Source: Haberlea rhodopensis (taxonomy: Eukaryota; Streptophyta; Magnoliopsida; Lamiales; Gesneriaceae). From it: a DNA stretch of 64,000 bases. The stretch covers positions 4,774,001 to 4,838,000 of the forward strand of contig CAJQUN010000009.1 in NCBI GenBank assembly GCA_907163345.1. Direction: 5' to 3'. The number at the start of each line of letters is the position of its first letter. Within the stretch, counting starts at the first letter, position 1. The translations under genes were made by a program, and so were the position numbers. The notes under the pieces are model-generated. The model worked only from the letters and a program-made list of their open reading frames with translations, made no database searches and was not told the origin of the DNA. Shown piece by piece: positions 10,901 through 23,451 of the stretch.

Positions 10901-13900
10901 ACCTTATGTTACCATGGGCTAGAATTCTCCAAGCCCTATATTATACTCATAGCTCCAAGTAATCATCACCACCATCCAATCTTTAGTTCCAAATTGGTCG
11001 GTTGAGCTACATTTATCTCTAGTTTCCTTTGTGCTATTTATGAGATTAAAGCTTTAGTTTTCTTAACAGACATATGATAACTTCAAGTCAAGCTAGTTTT
11101 GGTGTTTCTTATTTTCTGAGTCTTTTATTTGTATCTCCAACTACTTTCTTATGGGTGCCTTTAATTGTTTGACATTGGTCTTGCCTAAGCCATTGGAAAC
11201 TACCATGTCGCTAGTCGCTACCCTAACCTTGCCTTTAATATATTGATTTCTACTATGTTCTCTAAACTTTGCAAACATATGCCACAATCGGAGTGCTTGT
11301 AGGGTTTAATGATTCATTAGGAGGTGAAGCTTCATCATAATCTTCTCCCCTCCACACTTCTTTGATTTGAGATTTATCAACCAAAATGAGTAGATTATTG
11401 AGCATATTCTGGAATTGTGTTATGCTTATGGTTGTAGTTTTAACGTATGACAAATAAGGATTTCTTTCATTTCAGATAAGTGCGGAGTAATGGTTTTTAT
11501 AAGGTCAGGCCTCGTGCTTGAAACAATAAATAAACTCTAGTTTTTCATATTTTTACGAATTGGCACTTCATAGCATGTGATTTTTTCCAATCTATTCATG
11601 GGAATTAACTAGATTTAAGAAGTTGAAAAAAATAGTGAGTTGCATAGAAAGTACACAAAATACTGTTGGGGTATCTCAGAATGTTTTTTGCTATTGTGAT
11701 TGGTTTGAGGTATGCAATATAGCTGATGGGAGTTTCATGTGTAGTTTTTGAATAATTATGTTAAGACGTGGATGATTTTAATGAATTATGATAGATTTAG
11801 CTTTCTTGCTTCTCTATGTATGAAAAGTGTCGGATCGATCTTTTATTCGAATGAAGAATGGTTGTTGAATAGTTACTATTGCTGCAGGTTGAAGGAAAAA
11901 AACAACTTTGGGTCCTTTTATCTATCGGAGAACCTTGATGTGAATGATGATTACACATTTTGGCTTCATAAAGATGACCAAGAATCTATTTATGACTTGG
12001 CACATGCTTTACCTGGTGGAGATCATTTTAGTTGGAGTATGTTGCAGTCATTTTTCTTTATGAAAATTCAAACAGCTCCAGCCCCATGCTCTCAAACATT
12101 ATATTGGGGCTTGTTAAAAACTTTCATTGCATTATATTTTTTGATTTGATGTCATTGATTATTTAATGCCTTGTGTTATCACTGATGCAGCTGCACCTTT
12201 AGATTTGTACAATGATCAACATATTTGCGCCCATTTTGGAATGTTTATTGATGAAGATAAAGATCAATGTGTGAATTCTGAGAGTTTTGCCAGATTCCTT
12301 GGTTTGCTAGAATCAATTCCGTTTCATTATACTGGTCAAAGCAAGCACGCGGCATCAGATTCACGGTATATTTGTTTCTTACTGAATTTTTATCGTGTTT
12401 CATTTATGTTTGTATGAAGGATAAAAGATTTTTAACACTTAGTTGCTGCTGTTGATCAAGCAATTGGAATTGTTATGTGAATCGATACTTCTTGATACGA
12501 TAACAAGATTGTTTAAGAAGCGCATAGGGTGCTAAAATTTAGACTGCTCATACCTTATTTTTGTGGATGCTTGGAATGTCAGTTATTTGAGATGTTTACA
12601 TACCATTTAGTTCAATAGAATTGTAACTGCGCTGGTTGGTTATTACTGGAAGGGGTTTACCTTTCCTTGTATGGAATCTGGAGAGTGAATTCTCTATGCA
12701 CACCTTTTGGAAACATCAAAGGCGTCAAGAAAATTACAGTTTCTCCATGAGATGTTGCATTTGATCTTATCTTGGTCAAATCATGTCATATATTATCCCT
12801 GCTGTTTTGTGAAATATCAAAGTTGTCAAGAATGTTATATTGCATTGAATGTCGTTGATTGCCTCTCTTGCTGATTTAGACTCAATTTGATTGTTGATCT
12901 TCCTTGTTGTTGTCGTCTCATTTAAAAGCCCGAGCTTGTAGAGAGATTGTACAATTTATAATTTATTCTCTAACACCCCCTTACTTGTGAGCCGGTTTGC
13001 ACCATCGAACTCTTTTTGGGAGGCATCAAGTGGATATTTCATGTATGTGGAGTTGTTTATGAGTTTTGAAGACCTCGGCGTTAGCTTGGAGCTCTGATAC
13101 CAAGTTGAATTGTCGTTTCATCTAAAAACCCGAGCTTGTACATAAATTGTACAATTTATTATTTATCTAACAGTTATACATTGAGTATTTGAACATAATG
13201 TATTTTATATTTAGATACATACTAAAGAAGAAGTTTGATCGTGGAGCATATGGAGAAGTTTGGCTTGCTTTCAATTGGAATATTTCTCGTGTTGAAAAAG
13301 ACGGAAAAGGGAGCCAGGAAGATAAAAATATTTCTTACAGAAATGAAACTTTAGGGGCATGCAATGAAAAGCTACGTACAAGTTCACTCTATGAGAATGG
13401 CAATTCCACTCATTCTGATGAAAATATGTTCATTTTGAAGAGGATAATGGTACATATTCACTATATCACCTTTATATGTAGATGGGGTTTTATTACTTCG
13501 CTACAGTTTTGCTACCTTTTTGTTATTTTTTTTCTCCTACCGTCTGTAATAGTATGAATAATACCATCTGTGCTGAAAAATTGCGGGATAATTTTAATAT
13601 CTTCCTGTTATGGTGAGCAGCAGTGAAATTTGAAAAGTCAATGCAAGATTACTTTTTTAATGCCTTTTAACTAAGTTTTACTCTTGCTGGGAAATGTTTT
13701 CATTGCTGCTAAATTTTGATTCATGAATAGGCAAAGTGATTGCTTATGTGTCTTTTGTTTGTATGCAACATGCGTAATGCTTTTATAAGATGCAATTTTC
13801 TTGGTCTCATGATCATTGAACGCTTGATTTTTGACAAAATGTGATTTCTGCCAACAGGTGGAAAGGGGAATTGCTGCTTACTTGAGTGGGGTACGTGAGA

Positions 13901-16900
13901 AATATTTTGGCGAAGTTTTCTCATATGCCTCTTACTCTATTCGAGGTTCATTCTCTACTGAAGTATCAGATTTTGTACGGAAAATGTCACATTCCAATGT
14001 ATATGGCTTCACAGATGCAAATAAATCAGTTATACTAGAAATGGAAGAACCTTTGAATCTTGAGGGTATCCCTTTCAAAGAAAAGGGACCACATGGAGTT
14101 GCCTATGAAGAAGGATTGAATCATATAGCAAGATATGTTGAGTCTTTTGAGTCACGTTCTAATGAAATCTGGCTTGTATTTCGTCATGAAGGTGTATCAT
14201 TGTCAAAACTCATTTACACTGCTGAAGAAGTGGCAAACTATGACGACAAAGAAAGAAGTGAACCCGGGAAGCGTGTTCAGGTATTACGGCCATCAAAATG
14301 GTGGCATTGGCTGAAGACAACGGAGGAAGGAAAAGAAGAATTTCGTAATATAATTGTGCAGTTGGTATGCTAATTGTATGTGCTTAACATGGATTTAATT
14401 GCATTACAGTAATAGGGATGTGAGCATTTTTTGAGTACCAAGTTTGGCATGCTTTTCAATTCCAATGTGTCACATTCGACCTTTGAGAAGAGAGGAATTT
14501 TACAGTGGTCTCCTACAAGTTGTCTTTTTTAAAGTGTGAGATTTTTAGGGAAGTCAAGATCATAAGTGTAGCACCGTTGCAATTGGTGTTGGCATGTGTA
14601 CTGAAATATGGCTTTTGTAAAGCTGTAATTTTGGAGGAAGTATAACTTAAACAGAGATGTGACTTTACTTTTTAATATCCATTCACCAGACCTCATAACA
14701 TGCTTCCTTTTGTGTTACTCAGTTGTTGGCCCTTAAGTCTTGCCATGATCGCAATATCACTCATCGGGATATTAAACCTGGTAAGGTGGACACCTTATTG
14801 TTATGCATTAGCAATTTGTAGTTTTTATGATATGATGCTTATGGACAATGTCATTTGATTTGCATTGTAAGAAAACATGGTCATTTGCTTTGAGGATCCG
14901 GACTCTGGAAGTTGTTTGAAAGGGAGCCCAAATGGAGATAAGAGTTACACAACTAAAATGTACGGTTGATTATATGCTGCCATTATAGTGTTTCTTTTTT
15001 CTAGTTCATAAGAAGTAATTACTAAATTTGATTTTTCAACATTGAACTTGAAATTTGGTCAAGGGATTGTTCAACATTGATATTTGGCTTGAATGCTTCA
15101 TGGTAGTTTTGACAACTTTTTATGTCTTCTATCAATTTTCCAGGCGTATTATTGACTTTGGTAGTGCAGTGGATGATTTCACTGTGAAGCATCTTTATGG
15201 GTCTGTTGGACCTTCGAGGTATTATAATTTCCTTGCTGTTTTCCTTTCACATGATAAGTTAACATACTGACGAGGCCCGGGTTTATCCATTTGTGCGCAT
15301 CACTCATGATTTTCCTTGGCTCGATGACTGTTTTGCGTGCATCTTGCTTACATGAGATGGCTTTTAGGACATTTATGCTGTCCTGGTGATGGAACTTTTA
15401 TGTTAGTTTTCATTTTATCAGTCTTTGAGGTTCTATTCCCATCTTCCCATATTTTTTAGGGAGAGGTAAACATGTCAAATACCATCTTTTACCACCTTTC
15501 TTATTCAAGTGCTTTGTCTGCAAATGCCCTTGTTCTGGTTCTTTCTGAATATTTGACTTTTATCTGTTTCTCTATCTCACAGCGCTGAACAAACTGTCGA
15601 TTATGCTCCACCAGAAGCTTTTCTAAATGTGAGTTGGTATAAATGGCCGTCAAGCATCACAGTGAAGTATGCATGCTCTCTTGTTAGAAAATTGGTTTTA
15701 TACCTTACTTTATTTAGGGGTTCAGCAAGTTGATTTTAGTTATTTCTTTACTCTGTAAACTCATTTATTTACCCAAATAAGCAATACAAAGAAGGCTCTA
15801 TATATTCTGCATCAGGGAATTTTGTATTTGTCTGTGGAATTCGATAAGACTTTGTTAATGACTTCTTTGTTTGGCATAATTTAATGGTGAAACACCTAAC
15901 GGAGCAGAGTCCAATTTTCGTAGAGTTAATGGTGTAGTTTTAGGAGATTGAGAAACATAAAACTTCTCATTTCTAATGAATCAAAGATAGTAAAATACAA
16001 ATTATTTAAAAGAGTTCTAGCCTTATCTACTATCTTATCAAATCTAATTTAAATTCTAAGATCTATCTAATCTAACTACTAGATTACAAGATATTATCTA
16101 ATCTTAATATTCAACATTCCCCCTCAAACTGGGTCATATAGGTTGATCATGCCCAGTTTGTGACTCAATCTTGGAAGCTAGGCTTGAAGAGCGCCTTGGT
16201 CAGGATGTCTGCAACTTGCAACTGTGTAGGAATGTATTTGAGGTCTTTCACTTATGAAATGTCTGTCCACTTCAACGTGTTTGGTTCGATCATGGTGGAC
16301 TGGGTTTTTGGATATGCTAATGGCCGCTTGATTGTCGCACATAAGCTCCACTGATTGATGTTCTTCTAGTCTTAATTCATTAAGTAATCTCTTTAGCCAC
16401 ATTCCTTCACAAATTCCGTGGGCTAAAGCTCGGAATTCTGCTTAAGCACTGCTGCGAGCAACTACTGATTGCTTCTTGCTTCTACAAGTCACTAAATTTC
16501 CCCATACAAATGTACAGTACCCTGAGGTAGAACGTCTATCTGTAGGGGACCCAGGCCAATCAGCATCACTGTGGACTTTTACTCCTCTGTTTGAAGTTTT
16601 CCTGAAGAGTAGTCCGTTTTCCAGGGGTCTGTTCCAAGTATCTTAGCACTCGGTATGCAGCATCCATGTGTTCTTCGATTGGGTTATTCATGAACTGTGA
16701 TAATGAAACCAAGATCTATTCTAGTGTGCGCTAGATAGATGAGTTTGCCGACAAGTCTTTGATATCTCCCTTTGTCTACTGGAGGACTATCTTTCTTCAT
16801 TTCTATTTTGATGTTTGGATCCATTGGTGTATCCACTGGCTTATACCCCAACATACCAGTTTCTTTTAGGAGATCTAATACATATTTTATTTGAGAGATT

Positions 16901-19900
16901 GAGATTTCACGAGATGATCTTGCTACATCCATTCCCAAAAAGTATATGAGGTATCCGAGATCTTTCATTTCAAATTCCTTTGAAAGTAGGCACTTTAATG
17001 ATTGATTTCTTCATCATAATTCCCTATAAGAACAATATCATCTACATATACTATGGGAACTGTGATCTTGTTTTCTTCAGAGTGCTTCACAAATAAAGTG
17101 TGATCAGATTGACATTGGGTGTAGCCATCTCCTTTTAACACATTAGTAAATCGATAGAACCCTAGGTGATTGTTTGAGGCCATAAAGAGACTTCCTCAGT
17201 TTGCACACTTTTCTAGAATTTTCAACTGATTCGAAACCTGGTGGGATATCCATATGCACTTCTTCCTCAAGCTCTCCATTAAGGAACACATTTTTGACAT
17301 CCAGTTGATATAAAAGCCAGTCTAAGTTAGCAGCAACTGATAAGAGAACTTGAACTGTATTGAGTCTGGCTACTGGTGCGAATGTTTCTTGGTAGTCAAT
17401 ACCATATGATTGTGTGTATCCTTTGGCCACAAGTCGTGCTTTGAACCTTTCAATGCTTCCATCAGACTTATGTTTAACAGTGAAGATCCATTTGCATCCA
17501 ACTGCCTTCTTTCCTGGTGGGAGATCAGTAAGCTGCCAGGTGTTGTTATTTCAAGTGCCTTTATTTCATCAAAGGCAACATCTTTCCAATTTGGATCATT
17601 GAATGCTTCATCAATAGTTGATGGTACCTGAACCTGGTCTAAATTTGAAACAAAAGCACGATATGCCGGGGAGAAACGGTCCAATGAGGTAAAATTACAT
17701 ATAGGATGTTGCGTGCAAGTTCGCACTCCTTTTCGCAAAGCAATTGGCCTATCATCAATCTCATCAGTTTCAATTATAGGAGAGCTACCATCAATATCAG
17801 CTGTACCTTGGAAGTTGTTACCTGAATTTGGCAACGGGGAATAGTTTTGGACAGGTTGAGCGTGTACAGGCTCTTGTATGCTCCTTTGAAGTGGCTGTTC
17901 CTTTCGAGAATAAACCTGAAGCGAACGACTCGTGCTTGCTGGTTACTTGCTGATATATGGGTGTGGAGTTGGATCAGGATTTGGTTCTGGATTAGTGGTG
18001 ATGAGAGCTGGTTCTGACAGTGACATGAATGGAGAATTCTGAGCTTCTATGTTGCTGTTAGGCTCCCCTTGAAGCGAAGAAGAGGGATAGAAAGGGTCAT
18101 TCTCGAAGAAAGTGACATCCATGGATGTGTATAACTTTTTGGTGAGAGGAGAATAACACTTATATCCCTTTTGGTTTGGAGAGTAGCCAAGAAATATGCA
18201 CTTGACCGATCGGGGGTCAAGCTTTCCTTGATTGTGGGGGTGGATATGAACAAATGATGAACAACCAAAGACTTTGAGAGGGATATTATGGAGTAGATGA
18301 GTGGCTGGGTAAACTTCGAGAAGTACTTGGGTTGGAGTTTTGTAATTGAGGACACGAGAAGGCGTTCTATTGATGCGGTAGGTTGCCGTGAGGATGGCAT
18401 CACCCCAATGATATTTGGGAACATTTGATGTGAAGAGTAGAGATCGGGCGACCTCTAGAAGGTGACGGTTTTTTCTTTCGGAAATTCCATTTTGTTGTAG
18501 AGTATCAACACACGAGATTTGGTGAACAATACCCTGTGTGTGTAAATAGTAACATAGAATTGAAATAATCACGAGCTCTATCAGTTCGCAGAATTTGGAT
18601 CTTGGTAGAGAACTGAGTTTTATGCATTGTATGGGATTGTTTGAAAATTTGAGAGGTCTCAGATTTTTCATTAGAAAAACCCATGACAAACGCGTGTGAT
18701 CACCGACAACGAGAAGAAACCAATGTGTCCCACTAATATTTTTGACCTTAGAGGGGCCCCGGATATCGCTATGCATGAGAGAGAAAGATGCAGAGAGTTT
18801 GTAACGGTGTGGTGTAAAATTCGTACGTGTGTGTTTAGATAAATGACAAATATCACAATGAATGGAAACAGATATTTTATTACGGAATAAGGAAATAGCT
18901 TTGCAGATACAAAAAATTTGGATGTCCTAGACGATAATGCCATAACAATAATTCAGTATCTTTATTTGAGGCGAATGATAAATTTGAGTAAGCGAAATTT
19001 GGGAAAGAACTTGAGGTTGGACTTCTCGATGAAACAGCCTTTTTCAGTCGGTACAATCATGCACAGATCTCAGCACTGCCAATCGCCTTCTCCGAGGCCA
19101 AATCCTGGAAAACACATGATCCATTAGTGAATTTAACCAAGCACTTGAAATCTGTATTGAGTTTACTCACAGTAGTAAATTACAGTGAAGATCAGGTACG
19201 AATAAAACAGATGTTAAGGAAGTATGTGGAGTCAAGGACACTGATCCATAACCAGCGACTCTGGAGCATGATCCATTGGCAATGCGTACAATGTGAGAAG
19301 CTGTACATGGAGTGAAGGATTGAAATAATGCTCGATTTCCAGCCATGTGGTCAGACGCACGGGAGTCGAACAATCCAGGAACTGGATAAAGCATGTTGTG
19401 ACAGCAAGGCATAAGGTGACGTACCTTGATGGGCCACATTACCAGAGTCCACAAGTAAAGATGTGGGCAGCGGATTTGTCGGGTTGAGCAGCTTATGGAG
19501 GAGCTTCAGTTGTGCTTTAGTGAATGACTGTGGTTTGGAAGGAGTGTGATTTTCAGAGATAGCAGCATTTCTGCGTCTTTCACGAGCCGGCTTCCAGCCA
19601 GCGGGTTTCCCGTGAATCTTCCAACAAGTATCAATGTTATGGGTAGGATTTTTGCATTGTTCACACCAATAATGCCCCTGTGTGGTGCGACCAGGTGAGG
19701 CAGTGGGCTGACTTGAAAAAACAGGAAAATCCGGCGCGACAATGGTGGATTTAAGTGCAGATCCCTCAACATTAGGGAAGGCTAAGGAAGGGCCGAGCAT
19801 CACTTTGCGACGACTTTCTTCATGGCGGACTTCTGAAAAGACATTGCGTAGGTTGGGCAGTGGTTTAGTGCCCAAAATACGTCCGCGTACTTCATCTAGG

Positions 19901-22900
19901 GAATGCTGAAGGCCAGATAGGAATTTAAAGATACGTTTATGTTCCACCATACCCCGATAACAACGTACATCATTTGGGCATTTCAATACGTGTACCTCGA
20001 ACAAGTACAATTGTTGCTAGTACTGCGTGAGATGGGTGAAATTTGTAGTGACCGTGGAGTCTCCTTGTCGCAATTCTTGAAGAATACTCTCGACCGCAAT
20101 AATTATGATGTATCGTCTTTGGAGGAGTATGTATCGCAGGCTGCATCCCATATATCGTGTGCCGTGTTGTATAGGAGGAAATTCTCTCCAATTTCTGGCA
20201 GCATGGAGGTAATAAGCCAGGACAAAACATGTTGTTTTCAGAATTCCAAGATCGAAATTTAGGATCTGTAATCTCTGGACATTTGGATGTTCCAGAGATG
20301 TAATCATCCTTCCCCTTTCCGCGGATGAACATTTTGACAGATTGGGACCATTGAAGGAAATTTTGACCATTTAATTTATGGCAGGTTATTGGGACAGATG
20401 AGTCCATTGCCACTGGGACGACGAGCACTATGGTGGCGTCGGAATCAGAAGAGGATGTTTTGGACGAAGCCATGCCGTAGTCGGTCATGGAGATTTAGGC
20501 TCTGATACCATGTATTTTTAGGAGATTGAGAAACATAAATCTTCTCATTTCTGAATGAATCAAAGATACAAAATACAAAGTATTTGAAAGAGTTCTAGCC
20601 TTATCTACTATCTTGTCAAATCTAATTTAAAATCTAAGATCTATCTAATCTAACTACTAGATTACAGGATATTATCTAATCTTAATATTCAACAAATGGT
20701 TTTCATTCGTGACCTGAAAAGTTGATGGAAGGTGCTTATTTCAATCTGTTAGCGTGGGTTGGGTTCCTAGTTACATAAAAGATACTGGAGATCTATGGAT
20801 ATAAATCAAATTATTTCACCTTTGTAGGAAGTGAAGAGACATTGTTTGAACAAACAATATGGAATTGGAGCCCTTACCCCTGAACAAAATAGAGCCCCTG
20901 GAAAAAAATTGAACGAAACATCAAAATTGCATGATTTTTCTTGCACGTGATAGCGAATTAAATTTATCTTACTAATAAGTTGATTTACTATGACTTGTTT
21001 TCTTGGATAGGTATGACATGTGGAGTGTTGGCATTGTGATGTTGGAGTTGATTTTAGGATCACCAAATGTGTTTCAAATAAATTCTATCACGCGTGTACT
21101 TCTAGATCAGCACCTCAAAGGTTGGAATGATAGCTTGAAGGAGCTTGCTTACAAGTAAGTTCAGAGCATTATTATTAATTTTTTGGGAATATAAATCGTG
21201 TAGAGTAATATTGTGAACTGCTTCATTTGGCATCTTTTACAGGTGATCATTATGACTGAGCTTTCACACTATACATTTGTTACTTAATGCTCACATTGCC
21301 TTTAGATTGTCACTCCTAATTTACTGTTGCATTGGATGAAAGAAAACATCTGTTACAAGATGCTCTTCCCTTCTTTTTCACTTTCTTAATCCATGTTAAA
21401 AGGAATTTCTTGTTACGTGGCTGTTTTTCTATCAGATGATTTACTTGGTCATTTTGAAATAATTGAGATGCATATTAAGGGCTCCAAAAAGACACTGTCC
21501 TTCTTTAATCGGTTGTTTACTTTCCAAATGTCAAGCAAAGAACAAGGACAGTTTTTCTTCACCCGGCGTATACCACTGCTATCGCTTAACGCATTTTTCA
21601 TGTACCTACATCGCCATGCCAAAATATTTATAAAGGAACATTGACATCATAAACATGCACCAATATTAAGGAGAAAAAAGATAGCAATATTGGCATCACA
21701 AGTGACAACTGTTGATTTATGCATGTTCTTCATGCATTTTCTTTTTTTGTTTTCGTAATTAACTAGTGTATATGCACCACACAACTTTGGCAACTGTTGC
21801 TTTACACATGTTAAACATTTGTGAAGTTATGATATATAGCTTTTATCCCTCATTGATGGATGGTGATTGGTACCTCAAATGACCTGCTACTACCTTGGTG
21901 GCAGACTTAGAGCTTTCATGGAATTGTGCATCTTAATTCCTGGGACTTCCTCAATTCATCGTCAAGATTTTTATTCAAATGGCCAAGTGAGTTCCTGATA
22001 GGATTTATACACAAACAAAATATGAATGCTAAATGTACTGAATTATTATTGGAAATGCAATAGAAATCCCAGAGGAAATCCTCTGTTACATAAAAACTCC
22101 CTGGCAGTTGCTAGTCTTTCTCTCCCACTCTGGAAAAATAACCGAATGCCACTAACTTCCCCCCACATTCAGATTTTATACCCCACTCCCACTCCCACTC
22201 CCACTCCCACTCCCGCTCCCGCTCCCACATTTCCCATTTTCCCTTCTAGAATATACATATTTCATAATGGGCTTTGAATTATTATTGTTAATTAAGCCCA
22301 AAAGGCCTGGGCTCCTATCAGTCCCCCTACTATTGAATTATTTTCTCTTGTATCTTTTTTTAATTTGTGAAGACTGCAGATGATTGACTTGATCCTTTTG
22401 TCTCAATAAACTTCCAATTTGTGATGAATTCTCTTATGATGGTTGCTAGTATATGTTATCTTGGTTCAACAGGAACCATTAATAGTTCAAGAAGTATGCT
22501 TTGTAATGGTTCATGCAATTGTACTCTTTGAAAAATCATACTCACAAATTCATATCTTCCGGGAATCTGTTGCCGTTAGGACTGCATGGCTAAAAGATGC
22601 CGCCGCTAGCATATCTATTATAAACCAATGTCATTTGCTCTGGTCATTGGGTCGTTATATCATGGCGGAATCGGTGTTTTCCTTGGCTCCATACTGTTGA
22701 TTCTATGATAAATCTAACACCAAGGACAGTATGATTTCTTGGTATTGAGATATACTGGAACATTAATTTTTATGTTTTAAGCGCTTTTTAAATATTGTTC
22801 CAGTGTTGACAAAAGTTTATACATTTTGAAGGTCTCCTATTTATTTATAGACATTGCTGAATGATCTCGTTGTATGTGCCTATTCCAAATGCCAAATATC

Positions 22901-23451
22901 TAGAACTTCATTACATGAATTCATCTCATGCATCTACGAAGTATGTGTAATTGCATTCTAATAATGGATGTTTGATGTGCTTTGAATTGTATGTAGGGTT
23001 ACATTTCACCTGTTCCTTGGAAGTGCTCTGAAGAATTCTTTTCTGATACAATAAAGAGTAGAGATCCTCTTAAAATAGGGTTGGTCTTTAGCTTCTCTTT
23101 CCCTTAACTTTACCTGTCTTGTTAACTAATGAGTTGACGATTGTTTTATACCTTCTATTTTCCCTAAAATTGTTCTTAGGTTTCCAAATGTCTTGGCATT
23201 GCGTTTAGTCCGAGATTTATTGCGTTGGGATCCAGTAAGTTTTGTTCTCAAAAAGCTTAATGTAATGGAAATTGAACTATTACGATTTCAACTTTACTGA
23301 TGCTTATGGGATCTCCATATTTTCTTTTAGGAGATTCTTTTCTGAGAAAATGCTTGTGTTGTGAACTTTTTTTTAACCATGTCAGGAGGATAGACTCAGT
23401 GTTGATGATGCCCTTCGACATCCTTATTTTTCACAAGCTTCTGAAACATGA
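7914..23451 (+). CDS. PP2C phosphatase-protein kinase fusion (related to Arabidopsis At3g63340/At3g63330)
   Basis: Twenty exons can be joined with consistent phases: 7914-8193, 8286-8544, 9016-9121, 9208-9349, 9543-9807, 9927-10294, 10571-10641, 11895-12036, 12191-12365, 13215-13449, 13858-14364, 14723-14780, 14872-14959, 15144-15218, 15583-15666, 21011-21154, 21905-21986, 22997-23079, 23180-23234, 23386-23451. The product is about 1094 residues. The N terminus has a hydrophobic stretch (LLLTLILGFVLGIAGES) like a signal peptide or membrane anchor. The PP2C half shows MEDR, VFDGHNGSE, SGTTATVVLL, NVGDSKAFL, HHPDREDE, ASDGVFEKL and DNLAAAAL, so the metal-binding aspartates are kept. The kinase half shows DRGAYGEVW, a VAIK-like FILKRIM, HRDIKP, DFGSA, APPEAF, DMWSVGIVMLEL and EDRLSVDDALRHPYF. 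The glycine loop lacks its first glycine, and Arabidopsis relatives of this half are annotated as possibly inactive. Substrates are unknown. Exon 8 is uncertain: the conserved-looking acceptor at 11888 would shift the frame, while the one at 11895 restores it. Intron 15 contains a whole copia element. Confidence 0.9.
12905..13172 (-). mobile_element. TRIM (miniature LTR retrotransposon) in intron 9
   Basis: Two direct repeats of about 70 bases (12905-12975 and 13103-13172) share CCCGAGCTTGTA and TTGTACAATTTAT and end in TAACA. Between them, read on the minus strand, TGGTATCAGAGC (13091-13102) is the usual initiator-methionine tRNA primer site directly after the 5' LTR. A purine tract (complement of CCCCCTTAC, 12976-12984) precedes the 3' LTR. 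The total is about 268 bases with no coding capacity, which defines a TRIM. The outer LTR ends are approximate and no target duplication is evident, so the insertion is not recent. Confidence 0.8.
15933..16116 (-). repeat. copia 3' LTR (element orientation)
   Basis: Left-hand LTR on the plus strand, bounded by the target duplication at 15928-15932 and by the polypurine tract at 16117-16125. Its few substitutions relative to 20511-20694 indicate an insertion that is not brand new. Confidence 0.95.
16160..17834 (-). pseudogene. copia reverse transcriptase and RNase H, broken
   Basis: Reverse transcriptase motifs occur in separate frames: AKGYTQSYGIDYQETFAPVA and LYQLDVKNVFLNGELEEEVH at 17143-17430, the catalytic YVDDI at about 17030-17060, and the block MKDLGYLIYFLGMDVARS at 16684-16968. 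RNase H (VELMCDNQAAISISKNP, HVEVDRHFI) lies at 16178-16402. At least four frame changes separate these pieces. It is the 3' half of the element at 15928-20699. Confidence 0.9.
17943..18943 (-). pseudogene. copia integrase domain, frameshifted
   Basis: The frame at 17943-18776 shows the integrase core start HSDIRGPSKV, then WFLLVVGDHTRLSWVF, and further on GISERKNRHLLEVARSLLF, YRINRTPSRVL and the KCIFLGYSPNQKGYKCY block of copia integrases. A shift interrupts the core near 18560-18660. The adjoining upstream frame (18671-18943) carries the pre-integrase part. It is part of the element at 15928-20699. Confidence 0.88.
19350..20488 (-). pseudogene. copia gag and protease start, frameshifted
   Basis: The frame opens at 20488 (MTDYGMASSKTSSSD) and has the retrotransposon gag features HKLNGQNFLQWSQSVKMF and, in a second frame near 19640-19700, a zinc knuckle WCEQCKNPTHNIDTCWK (CX2CX4HX4C). 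The capsid part is split over at least two frames at about 20000-20260. The protease active site appears near 19370 as FDSRASDHM, where the usual glycine of DSGA is replaced by arginine. That change, with the frame breaks, argues that this copy is inactive. Confidence 0.88.
20511..20694 (-). repeat. copia 5' LTR (element orientation)
   Basis: Right-hand LTR on the plus strand and the 5' LTR of the minus-oriented element, because the tRNA primer site lies directly inside it at 20499-20510. It is 184 bases and should carry the element's promoter. It pairs with the copy at 15933-16116. Confidence 0.95.
22181..22230. repeat. CCCACT microsatellite in intron 17
   Basis: About eight hexamer units, CCCACT then CCCGCT, form a pure pyrimidine-rich tract on the plus strand. 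It lies in the intron before exon 18 of the PP2C-kinase gene and has no coding role. Confidence 0.9.

Larger units (their letters stand above)
15928..20699 (-). mobile_element. Ty1/copia LTR retrotransposon, full length, inside intron 15 of the PP2C-kinase gene
   Basis: Both LTRs are 184 bases (15933-16116 and 20511-20694), begin TG and end CA on the plus strand, and differ at about ten places by eye. The flanking target duplication AATGG is perfect (15928-15932 and 20695-20699). On the minus strand the primer site TGGTATCAGAGC follows the 5' LTR (20499-20510), and a polypurine tract (complement of TTCCCCCTC, 16117-16125) precedes the 3' LTR. Inside, gag, protease, integrase, reverse transcriptase and RNase H follow in the copia order but in several frames, so the copy cannot make its own proteins. 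It lies antisense to the host gene and leaves the host exons intact. Confidence 0.96.
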
